From contig NZ_MXAN01000018.1 in assembly GCF_002027545.1 (NCBI RefSeq), positions 1 to 19,309 on the forward strand: 19,309 bases of DNA. The letters run 5' to 3'. This document shows, piece after piece, positions 10,471 through 18,162 of the stretch. Every line of letters starts with the position of its first letter. Positions within the stretch are counted from its first letter, which is position 1. The position numbers and the translations under genes were made by a program. The notes under the pieces were generated by a model. The model searched no databases, was not told the DNA's origin, and worked only from the letters and a program-made list of their open reading frames with translations. Source of the DNA: Moraxella lacunata. Lineage in GTDB: Bacteria > Pseudomonadota > Gammaproteobacteria > Pseudomonadales > Moraxellaceae.

Positions 10471-11172
10471 TTATTTGTTGGCACGGTGTGGTACTGGGTC
10501 AATGGCAAGACCAGGACCCATGGTGCTAGATAGCGTAATCTTCTTGATATAAATACCCTTAGAAGTTGCTGGTTTAGCACGTTTTAGGTCATTTAGTAGA
10601 GCAGTTGCGTTTTGCTCGATTTGCTCACCAGTAAAGCCTACTTGACCGATAGAAGCATGAATAATACCTGCTTTATCTACACGATACTGAGCCTGACCTG
10701 CTTTGGTGTTTTTAACCGCAGTAGCAACATCGGCAGTTACTGTACCAACTTTTGGGTTTGGCATTAAACCACGAGGACCCAATACAGTACCCAACTGACC
10801 AACAACACGCATCGCATCAGGAGAAGCGATGACCACATCAAAGTCAAGGTTGCCCGCTTTAATGCTCTCTGCTAGGTCTTCAAAGCCAACAACGTCCGCA
10901 CCTGCCTCTTTGGCGGCGTCAGCAACAGCACCTTGGGCAAATACCGCAACACGTTTGGTTTTACCAGTACCAGCAGGTAGGTTGGTCGCACCACGAACTA
11001 CTTGGTCTGATTTACGTGGGTCAACACCTAGGTTGATGGCGATGTCGATAGACTCTTTGAATTTAGAGGCAGGTAGGCTGTTTAGAACCTCAACCGCTTC
11101 TTCGATGGTGTATAGTTTGTTGCTATCTACTTTTTCAGCAATTAGCTTTTGACGCTTGGTTAGCTTAGCCAT
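10471..11172 (-). CDS. rplA: 50S ribosomal protein L1
   Basis: L1 forms the mobile arm at the ribosomal E site and binds 23S rRNA helices 76-78. It also represses its own operon by binding the rplK leader. The protein has 233 residues, essentially the family length, opening [10 protein letters not shown]. It contains the conserved [14 protein letters not shown] region (about 68-81) and the [10 protein letters not shown] segment (about 137-146), both diagnostic of L1. The start ATG overlaps the rplK stop by one base (TAATG), with GGAGG in the rplK 3' end as SD. Translation is therefore coupled, and L1 repression of rplK also covers rplA. Confidence 0.97.
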   Translation of the reverse strand: MAKLTKRQKLIAEKVDSNKLYTIEEAVEVLNSLPASKFKESIDIAINLGVDPRKSDQVVRGATNLPAGTGKTKRVAVFAQGAVADAAKEAGADVVGFEDLAESIKAGNLDFDVVIASPDAMRVVGQLGTVLGPRGLMPNPKVGTVTADVATAVKNTKAGQAQYRVDKAGIIHASIGQVGFTGEQIEQNATALLNDLKRAKPATSKGIYIKKITLSSTMGPGLAIDPVPHRANK

Positions 11173-11603
11173 TATACACCCTCCACATTAAGACCCATTG
11201 AGCGAGCAGTACCAGCGATGGTACGTACCGCTGCGTCTAGGTCAGCACCGGTCAAATCCGCTTCTTTGGTTTTGGCGATTTCTTCTAGTTGAGCACGAGT
11301 TACTGTACCAACTTTGGTTTTGTTAGGAACAGCAGAACCTTTGGCAATGCCAGCTGCTTTACGTAGCAATACTGCCGCAGGTGGTGACTTCATCACAAAC
11401 GTAAATGACTTGTCATTAAATACGGTAATGACCACAGGAATTGGCAGACCTGGTTCGATGTTTGCAGAAGCGGCGTTAAATTCTTTACAGAACGCCATGA
11501 TGTTCACGCCTTTTTGACCCAAAGCAGGACCAATAGGTGGTGATGGGTTTGCTTTGCCAGCAGGCACTTGTAGCTTGATGTAGCCATCAATCTTCTTTGC
11601 CAT
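11172..11603 (-). CDS. rplK: 50S ribosomal protein L11
   Basis: L11 binds the GTPase-associated centre of 23S rRNA and is needed for stringent-response activation of RelA. From the ATG at 11601-11603 the protein has 143 residues (E. coli 142) and begins [30 protein letters not shown], the classical L11 opening. An in-frame TTG five codons upstream (11616-11618) overlaps the GGAGAG SD of the ATG and is rejected as the start. The N-terminal domain (about 1-70) and the rRNA-binding C-terminal domain ending [13 protein letters not shown] are complete. The gene is directly coupled to rplA. A terminator, a -35-like element and a candidate L1-binding hairpin lie upstream. Confidence 0.97.
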   Translation of the reverse strand: MAKKIDGYIKLQVPAGKANPSPPIGPALGQKGVNIMAFCKEFNAASANIEPGLPIPVVITVFNDKSFTFVMKSPPAAVLLRKAAGIAKGSAVPNKTKVGTVTRAQLEEIAKTKEADLTGADLDAAVRTIAGTARSMGLNVEGV

Positions 11604-11620
11604 GAGAATACTCTCCAATG

Positions 11621-11650
11621 GTGGGTGATAACGCTAAAATAGCTCCCCGT
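11621..11650 (-). promoter_or_regulatory. Candidate L1-binding site in the rplK leader
   Basis: In minus-strand RNA, a GCUA/UAGC helix with a three-base loop stacks on a GGG/CCC helix (11645-11648 with 11623-11625). They are separated by a strongly asymmetric internal loop (a single A opposite about seven bases, GUUAUCA). Two short helices around an asymmetric loop just upstream of the rplK SD is the known form of the L1 repressor site. The assignment is by structure and position only. Confidence 0.5.
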
Positions 11651-11692
11651 GATGTTCAAATTTGAAAACACTTCCAAATTCACCTAAATTAC

Positions 11693-11721
11693 AATCAGCT
11701 CGGTGCTGATTTGTATGTCAA
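11693..11721 (-). promoter_or_regulatory. Perfect -35 (TTGACA) and hairpin upstream of rplK; -10 not found
   Basis: TTGACA lies at 11716-11721 on the minus strand, two bases past the preceding terminator's U-run, where a rplKA promoter is expected. At 15-19 bp spacing the best -10 match is only 3 of 6. A TGTAAT occurs at 22 bp, which is too far for a normal promoter. Between them is a seven-pair AATCAGC/GCTGATT hairpin (11693-11711). The promoter is plausible but unresolved. Confidence 0.35.
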
Positions 11722-11723
11722 TC

Positions 11724-11750
11724 AAAAGCCCCGAACATCTGTTCAGAGCT
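11724..11750 (-). terminator. Terminator after nusG
   Basis: In minus-strand RNA, AGCUCUGAAC pairs with GUUCGGGGCU through ten pairs, two of them U-G wobbles that exist only on this strand. A four-base loop closes it and UUUU follows. It lies about 30 bp past the nusG stop and would end the tRNA-Trp/secE/nusG transcript before rplK. The U-run is short, so read-through into rplK is likely. Confidence 0.65.
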
Positions 11751-11782
11751 AAAAGACTATTATAACAGGTTTTTATAAAAAA

Positions 11783-12313
11783 TTAAACTGTTTTTTCAAC
11801 TTTTGCAAATTCAATCTCAACGTCTGTTGGACGACTGAACACACTGACCGTCAAAGACAGTTTGGATTTTTCATAATCCACTTTTTTGACCATGCCTTTA
11901 AAGTCGGCAAAAGGTCCATCGATGATAAGCACTTCTTCACCTGGCTCAAACATGGTCTTCGGTCTTGGAGCGTCTGCACCTTTATTGATGCGGTTTAGAA
12001 TGCGGTCAGCTTCTACTTTGGTGATGGGGGCAGGTTGGTCTTTGGTGCCACCGATAAAGCCTGAGATGTTCGGGCAGTCTTTAACCACATGCCATGTATC
12101 TTCACGCATTTCCATTTCAATAAGCACATAACCGGGAAATAGTTTATGTTCAACGGTGCGTTTTTTGCCATCACGCATTTCAATCACTTCTTCGGTCGGC
12201 ACAAGCACATCACCGAAATACTCGGACAGCTCACTTCTTTTGATACGTTCAATTAAGGCACGTTGAACTTGTTTTTCATAACCTGAAAATGCTTGAATGA
12301 TATACCAACGCAT
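11783..12313 (-). CDS. nusG: Transcription termination/antitermination factor NusG
   Basis: NusG binds the RNA polymerase clamp through its N-terminal domain to suppress pausing. Through its C-terminal KOW domain it contacts Rho or ribosomal protein S10. The protein has 176 residues (E. coli 181). The NGN domain starts MRWYIIQAFSGYEKQVQRAL and includes the LFPGYVLIEMEM stretch (about 58-69). The KOW motif lies in FEPGEEVLIIDGPFADFKG (about 122-140). The start ATG has AGGA eight bases upstream. The gene lies 39 bp after secE with no terminator or promoter between, so the two form one unit. A terminator follows. Confidence 0.97.
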   Translation of the reverse strand: MRWYIIQAFSGYEKQVQRALIERIKRSELSEYFGDVLVPTEEVIEMRDGKKRTVEHKLFPGYVLIEMEMREDTWHVVKDCPNISGFIGGTKDQPAPITKVEADRILNRINKGADAPRPKTMFEPGEEVLIIDGPFADFKGMVKKVDYEKSKLSLTVSVFSRPTDVEIEFAKVEKTV

Positions 12314-12352
12314 GATGATTTTCCTAATGATATAAGCCGATAAGAGATAAGA

Positions 12353-12862
12353 TTAATGCAAAATAAACCCAAGTAGATAATTAAATAAATTATCTAAAAG
12401 CCACACGATAAAACCCACGATAATCATCACCACAATGACCTGCCATGTGTATTTAAAGGTCTCGTTTTTGGTCGGCCATGTCACACGGCGAAGCTCAATG
12501 CCTGCGTCTTTTAGCAATACTTTAAAGGCTCGTCCTTGATGGGTAAAGGCAAGGCAAATCACCGCCAACAGCACAAGTCCTGCCGTGATAAGCAGCTGAG
12601 TGATTGACTCGGTGGCAGGTGCCCAATAGCGTGGCAAATAAGTAGAAATCAAGGTAGAGCTAATAAGTGCCGAAATAGCGATGAGCCACAGCACGATATC
12701 CACACCAGAGCGAGTGGTTGCCACATCAACGACATTTTCTTCGGAGACGACAACGGCTTTGCGTTTATTTAGTAGGCTCTCGGCAGTGGCTTTGGCGTCT
12801 GCCAAGCGAGTTTCTAAATCGCTTTTGGTGTCGTTTTGGGGATTATTCTTATTGTCGCTCAT
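12353..12862 (-). CDS. secE: Preprotein translocase subunit SecE (N-terminally extended)
   Basis: SecE clamps the SecY channel of the Sec translocon in the inner membrane. The protein has 169 residues, longer than the 127-residue E. coli form. Three membrane segments are visible (about 55-76, 88-106, 140-163), as in the gammaproteobacterial three-span type. The diagnostic cytoplasmic amphipathic motif ELRRVTWPTKNET lies at 123-135. The extra length is a hydrophilic, charged N-terminal region of about 50 residues rich in Asp, Lys and Ala. The start ATG has AAGGA about ten bases upstream. That SD lies within a seven-pair hairpin (see that entry). The gene follows tRNA-Trp by 56 bp with no terminator between, so both probably arise from one precursor transcript. 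Confidence 0.95.
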   Translation of the reverse strand: MSDNKNNPQNDTKSDLETRLADAKATAESLLNKRKAVVVSEENVVDVATTRSGVDIVLWLIAISALISSTLISTYLPRYWAPATESITQLLITAGLVLLAVICLAFTHQGRAFKVLLKDAGIELRRVTWPTKNETFKYTWQVIVVMIIVGFIVWLLDNLFNYLLGFILH

Positions 12863-12871
12863 GCAAAAGAT

Positions 12872-12888
12872 TTCCTTAAAATAAGGAA
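12872..12888 (-). promoter_or_regulatory. Hairpin sequestering the secE ribosome binding site
   Basis: TTCCTTA pairs with TAAGGAA around a three-base loop, and the 3' arm contains the AAGGA SD of secE. The hairpin would mask the ribosome site in the free mRNA. It is palindromic in DNA, so chance cannot be excluded, but the placement exactly on the SD is notable. Confidence 0.45.
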
Positions 12889-12918
12889 GTGATGATTAAA
12901 AAAGGGGAAATAAAAAGA

Positions 12919-12994
12919 TGGCAGGCGACGAGGGACTCGAACCCCCAACCTGCGGATTTGGAGTCCGCTGCTCTACCAATTGAGCCAGTCGCCT
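12919..12994 (-). tRNA. tRNA-Trp (anticodon CCA)
   Basis: A complete cloverleaf can be drawn. The seven-pair acceptor is AGGCGAC/GTCGCCT. The D-arm has TGGCTCAATTGGTAGAGCA. The anticodon arm GCGGACTCCAAATCCGC places CCA in the anticodon. The T-arm contains GGTTCGAGTCC. The discriminator base is G and the CCA tail is encoded. It reads tryptophan UGG codons. It lies directly upstream of secE, as in other gammaproteobacteria, but the tuf gene often found upstream is not present here. Confidence 0.96.
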
Positions 12995-13013
12995 AAGGTT
13001 GTTAAGGACTGCT

Positions 13014-13041
13014 ATTATATACATATTTTTGGTATTTGCAA
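13014..13041 (-). promoter_or_regulatory. Promoter of tRNA-Trp/secE/nusG
   Basis: On the minus strand there is TTGCAA (13036-13041), a 16-bp spacer, and a perfect TATAAT (13014-13019). The predicted start near 13007 gives a 5' extension of about 13 bases before the mature tRNA. This is the only convincing promoter upstream of tRNA-Trp. Confidence 0.65.
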
Positions 13042-13116
13042 GTACTTTTTGAACTTTTACTAAAATTTTTGACTTTATTTTTATCTCATTTGGTGCTAAT
13101 ATGGGGCATGTCAGAC

Positions 13117-13148
13117 TCATCATGTTAAATCTTCATCATGTTAAATCT
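13117..13148 (+). repeat. Two perfect tandem copies of a 16-bp unit
   Basis: The unit TCATCATGTTAAATCT occurs twice head to tail without mismatch (13117-13132 and 13133-13148). The second copy also forms an imperfect hairpin with the following TTTAATGATG. It sits in the 310-bp gap between the divergent tRNA-Trp and lipoprotein genes, upstream of both. Apart from this repeat and the tRNA promoter I see nothing definite in that gap. Confidence 0.85.
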
Positions 13149-13304
13149 TTAATGATGCAATTAATTATTGATGACTTGATTTAAAAATTTAACTTGTAGT
13201 TGAACTGCCTTAAACCAAAACAGTCATTTTTATGACAGCACAACAGATGACAAAGGCAAAGATGCCCAGTTGTATTTTTAGGAAATTTATTTTAGGAAAA
13301 TATC

Positions 13305-13781
13305 ATGAAAACCCCTAGCTTGGCCTTGCTTGCCCTAACCTTATCGCTTAGTGCATGTACTGCCATCAGTCCTGTCCACGAACCAACAAAAGCCACCGCC
13401 ATGACTCACACCAATCTAGTTAGCCCTTATGATTTTAATACCACGGTTAGTCGCCTAAAATCTGCCATCCAAAGCAAAGGCATGACTGTATTTGCCACCA
13501 TTGATCATGCCAAAGCTGCCCAAGATGACGGTATGACCATGCAACCTGCCACCGTGATTATCTATGGCAGCCCCAAAGCAGGCACACCGCTCATGAAAAA
13601 AGACCCTGCCTTTGCCTTAGCATTGCCTTTAAAGGTGCTTATCACCGAAACGAACGGGCAAGTACAAGTCGTCTACACCCCTGCTGATGAGCTGATTAAA
13701 GGCAGTCAAATACAGCCGTCTGACGTGGCAAATACCCTTGCCAATGCTGAAAAATTGATTAAAACGGTGTTGGGGCAATAA
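13305..13781 (+). CDS. DUF302-domain lipoprotein
   Basis: This is a small predicted lipoprotein of 158 residues with a DUF302-type domain of unknown biochemical role. A short signal peptide (1-17, hydrophobic LALLALTLSLSA) ends in the lipobox LSAC with Cys18 as the lipidation site. Residue +2 is Thr rather than Asp, so by the Lol sorting rule the protein would go to the outer membrane. The domain spans about residues 40-140. It shows the family's usual pattern: SRLKSAIQSKGMTVFATIDHAKAA, then VIIYGSPKAGTPLMKKDPAFALALPLKVLI, then a YTPADEL-like segment. The ATG start has AGGA seven bases upstream. The gene stands alone, divergent from tRNA-Trp and convergent with the permease gene, so context gives no role. 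No clear sigma-70 promoter was found upstream. Confidence 0.88.
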   Translation: MKTPSLALLALTLSLSACTAISPVHEPTKATAMTHTNLVSPYDFNTTVSRLKSAIQSKGMTVFATIDHAKAAQDDGMTMQPATVIIYGSPKAGTPLMKKDPAFALALPLKVLITETNGQVQVVYTPADELIKGSQIQPSDVANTLANAEKLIKTVLGQ

Positions 13782-13795
13782 TCCAATACGGCAGT

Positions 13796-13822
13796 AAATT
13801 GGGTAAATTTCTTGCCCAATTT
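13796..13822 (+). terminator. Hairpin between convergent genes, possible bidirectional terminator
   Basis: AAATTGGG pairs with CCCAATTT around an 11-base loop. It lies about 15 bp past the lipoprotein stop and 20 bp from the permease stop. A T5 run lies only 10 bp further on in the plus direction, and no long T-run follows in the minus direction. Termination strength is uncertain. Confidence 0.5.
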
Positions 13823-13841
13823 GCCATTGCCCTTTTTCTAA

Positions 13842-14735
13842 TTATCCCTTTCTGGGCGACCCCAAATAAATGGCAAACATTACCAAAAACGCCCCGCCCC
13901 ATTGCATGGCATCAATCGGTTTATCTAGCCAAAAATAATCAATGATGAGCGTGGCAACAGGTTCGGTCAAAAGTAGCAGTCCCGTCAAAGACAAAGCGAT
14001 TTTGGGGATAGAATAGGCAATTAGCCCCCACGCCATACACTGCATGACCGCCCCATAGACGAGTATCCAGCCCCATTCGGGCAGGGTAGTTGGTAGGATT
14101 TTACCCACATCAAACATCAGCATGAGTGGCAATAGAGCCAACGCACCGCCCACGCCCACCAAAGTCATCATGGGGAAAATCGCCACATCTGCCACTTCAT
14201 GCGTACGTCTGACAAAGGACATGGACACCGCCAAAAACGCCCCCGACAAAATCCCCGACACAAAACCCCACAAAGCGGACGAGTTGTGAGCAAATTCAGG
14301 GCTTGCGATGAGTGCCACGCCAATGGACGCAAGTACCAGGCTAAACAGTTGTAATTTGGTCTGTTTTTCGCCAAACCACGCAAAGGCGATGAATGCCAAA
14401 AAGAAAATCTGCAAGCTATTTAATAAAGTAGAAATGCCCGGCCCTACGGCATAGATGCTCTCATGCCAAAGCCCCAAATCAAGCCCCAACGCACCGCCTG
14501 AGATGAGTGCCAAGATGACCGCACGCCGTGAATTGGGGAAAGGCTGGCGAAATATCAGAGCAAGCGATAAAAAGATGAGTGCCGACACACTCAGTCGCCA
14601 AAACGCCATGGCATACGCCCCCACGCTATCCACATGGGCGACAATGAGACTGCCAAGCCCAAACAGCACACAGCCGATAACCAAACCTATCATGGAAAAT
14701 AGGTTTTGGGTGTTGGGGATGTTTGTGTGGGGCAT
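13842..14735 (-). CDS. DMT-superfamily (EamA-type) inner-membrane permease
   Basis: This is a drug/metabolite-transporter family permease of 297 residues, the normal size for ten-span EamA proteins. It shows two internally related halves of about five hydrophobic segments each (roughly 13-135 and 150-290). Family marks include a glycine-rich first helix (IGCVLFGLGSL), an FWRLSVSALIF segment in helix 2, GPGISTLLNSLQIFFLAFIAFAWFGEK in the first half, and SLTGLLLLTEPVATLIIDYFWLDKP in the second. These match the typical L..l.P........G. and E pattern of EamA repeats. The substrate cannot be told; relatives export amino acids, metabolites or drugs. The start ATG has AAGGA six bases upstream. A strong promoter with a dyad around its -35 lies immediately upstream. 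The gene appears monocistronic, separated from ligA by palindromic repeats. Confidence 0.9.
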   Translation of the reverse strand: MPHTNIPNTQNLFSMIGLVIGCVLFGLGSLIVAHVDSVGAYAMAFWRLSVSALIFLSLALIFRQPFPNSRRAVILALISGGALGLDLGLWHESIYAVGPGISTLLNSLQIFFLAFIAFAWFGEKQTKLQLFSLVLASIGVALIASPEFAHNSSALWGFVSGILSGAFLAVSMSFVRRTHEVADVAIFPMMTLVGVGGALALLPLMLMFDVGKILPTTLPEWGWILVYGAVMQCMAWGLIAYSIPKIALSLTGLLLLTEPVATLIIDYFWLDKPIDAMQWGGAFLVMFAIYLGSPRKG

Positions 14736-14750
14736 GGTAAGTCCTTTTTA

Positions 14751-14779
14751 ATTACATAAATTTTAGCAAATAATGTCAA
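14751..14779 (-). promoter_or_regulatory. Promoter of the EamA permease gene
   Basis: On the minus strand there is a perfect TTGACA (14774-14779), a 17-bp spacer, and TGTAAT (14751-14756, 5 of 6). The predicted start leaves a very short leader of about 11 nt that begins just before the SD. It is among the best consensus promoters in the window. Confidence 0.65.
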
Positions 14780-14786
14780 TGCTAAA
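14762..14786. promoter_or_regulatory. Operator-like dyad over the permease -35
   Basis: TTTAGCA (14762-14768) and TGCTAAA (14780-14786) form a perfect seven-base inverted repeat with an 11-bp centre that contains the TTGACA -35. A dyad of this size and position would suit a dimeric repressor. No regulator gene is adjacent. Confidence 0.4.
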
Positions 14787-14803
14787 TTTTAAAATAATAC
14801 CTT

Positions 14804-14826
14804 GTAGGGGCGTGTTGAACACGCCC
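14804..14826. repeat. Palindromic repeat, copy 1 (GTAGGGGC type)
   Basis: GTAGG is followed by a nine-base inverted repeat GGGCGTGTT/AACACGCCC with a one-base centre. GTTTTT follows on the plus strand, so it could also act as a terminator for plus-strand transcripts. It shares its frame with the repeat at 14898-14921. See the finding. Confidence 0.75.
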
Positions 14827-14897
14827 GTTTTTACATTGGCGTTTTGAAATCGGATAAGTAGTTTTGACAGGGTAAAATTATCATTTGACAGAGTATC

Positions 14898-14921
14898 GTA
14901 GGGGCAAATTGCAATTTGCCC
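14898..14921. repeat. Palindromic repeat, copy 2 (GTAGGGGC type)
   Basis: GTAGG is followed by a perfect 20-bp palindrome GGGCAAATTG/CAATTTGCCC, then TA. It has the same 5' frame and TTG-centred core as copy 1, but the arm bases differ and still pair. It lies about 65 bp past the ligA stop and may serve as the 3' hairpin of ligA mRNA. Confidence 0.75.
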
Positions 14922-14985
14922 TATCCAAATGTTAAAACAACAATTTACCAACAGTTTTAAACCTTTGTCAATACATAACCAATCT

Positions 14986-17076
<2,091 letters not shown>

Positions 17077-17103
17077 TTAATTGAATAATTTAAAAATAGG
17101 TAA

Positions 17104-17133
17104 ATTTTAACGTTTAAAAAACCGCCCTATCAA
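17104..17133 (-). promoter_or_regulatory. Candidate ligA promoter overlapping the zipA terminator
   Basis: On the minus strand there is TTGATA (17128-17133, 5 of 6), an 18-bp spacer, and TAAAAT (17104-17109, 5 of 6). The -35 lies wholly in the loop of the terminator hairpin, and the U-run is inside the spacer. The predicted start near 17097 gives a leader of about 35 nt. Confidence 0.5.
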
Positions 17134-17144
17134 AGACGGCTTTT
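17116..17144 (-). terminator. Terminator between zipA and ligA
   Basis: In minus-strand RNA, AAAAGCCGUC pairs with GGCGGUUUUU through ten pairs, two of them G-U, around an eight-base loop. An oligo-U run follows. It lies about 15 bp past the zipA stop. The stem core has five pairs of mostly G-C, so strength is moderate. Confidence 0.65.
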
Positions 17145-17157
17145 CAATCATGGTTGA

Positions 17158-18036
17158 TTAACGGTAATCGGCAACTTTGGCACGCAGTTTTGCCAAATAC
17201 GCCCCGTCCAAGATATAGCCTTCATCATCATGCACATCGGCATTGATGTCTTTGGCAATCATCTGGGCGACCGATACCATGCTATCAAAACCACGCAAGG
17301 CATGGGGGTGTGGCAAAGACAAGAACAGCGATAACGCACTAAAATGGCTGTCAGTCAAAGTGTTTAAATCAAAGCCTTCCACCGAACCATCATAACCCAC
17401 GCCCAGCATGCTAAACCACAGCTTGCCCGTGCCGTCTTCACGCTCATAGCGATGATACATGTTCATCACGCCGTATTTTAGCCCATAGGCTCTGACGATA
17501 TCAAGCACCGCCCTGCCTGAGAGTCCATTGTATTGGTCTTTGGGGGTGATGACGACCGTAACCGTCTCTTGGGCATTGAGCAAGGGGTCGTTGTCTTGGT
17601 CAAAGGCTTGCTGTTCTTCAAGATGACGGTCAAGCACAGGTGAGTTCTGGACAAAGTCACTTGACGGCTCGGTAAACCGCTCTTTTTTAATGGGTTCATC
17701 GGCTAGTATGTCGGCATCATCATCTTGGGGAGTGTTATGAGCATTAGAGTCTTGGCTTGCGACCATGGCAAGGCTTGACAGGGCGTCCGCTTTGGTCTCA
17801 TCAGCCAACTCTCGCCCTGATTTGACGGGCTCGGCACTGACCGTCTCATCTTGGCTCTGTGTTTCCACTGATAGTGCCGACTGCCCCCGCTCATCTCGGG
17901 GCAAAATCGGCAAACCGTCCTTGTACGCCAATGTCTTGGTGTCGCCTTCAAAATCCTTGGCAAGCATACTGCGGATAATCAGCCATAGCCCCAGCAAAAT
18001 GACCAATACAACGACTATCGTCAAAAAAGTACTCAT
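17158..18036 (-). CDS. zipA: Cell division protein ZipA
   Basis: ZipA tethers FtsZ protofilaments to the inner membrane in gammaproteobacteria. From the ATG at 18034-18036 it has 292 residues. An N-terminal membrane anchor (about 3-25, TFLTIVVVLVILLGLWLIIRSML) is followed by an acidic, low-complexity linker to about 155. The C-terminal FtsZ-binding domain (about 158-290) is recognised by YGLKYGVMNMYHRYEREDGTG, LFLSLPHPHALRGFDSMVSVAQMIAKDI and DDEGYILDGAYLAKLRAKV. These align with the E. coli FGDMNIYHR, MQVP, MLQSAQHIADEV and DDQRRMMTPQKL segments. A TTG five codons upstream (18049-18051) would give MGFGA before the anchor. Neither start has a strong SD (GGGA nine bases before the ATG is the best). 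I prefer ATG because the anchor then begins at residue 2-3. ligA follows, the conserved partner. Confidence 0.92.
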   Translation of the reverse strand: MSTFLTIVVVLVILLGLWLIIRSMLAKDFEGDTKTLAYKDGLPILPRDERGQSALSVETQSQDETVSAEPVKSGRELADETKADALSSLAMVASQDSNAHNTPQDDDADILADEPIKKERFTEPSSDFVQNSPVLDRHLEEQQAFDQDNDPLLNAQETVTVVITPKDQYNGLSGRAVLDIVRAYGLKYGVMNMYHRYEREDGTGKLWFSMLGVGYDGSVEGFDLNTLTDSHFSALSLFLSLPHPHALRGFDSMVSVAQMIAKDINADVHDDEGYILDGAYLAKLRAKVADYR

Positions 18037-18162
18037 AGCACCAAATCCCAAAAATCTTTTTCAAATAAATTTTGTTAGTTTATCACGCCTGTTTGATTTA
18101 GTCATCTACTTTGGCGGTAAAATTTTGGCATTTGGGCATAAAATTGGTATAGCAAAGCACAC

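Noticed and set aside
11604..11618. Upstream TTG start for rplK adding MESIL
   Set aside because: L11 proteins begin at MAKKI, and the TTG codon overlaps the SD that serves the ATG.
12896..13123. Minus-strand open frame of 75 codons covering tRNA-Trp
   Set aside because: It reads through the tRNA gene and its promoter. The RNA gene explains the sequence.
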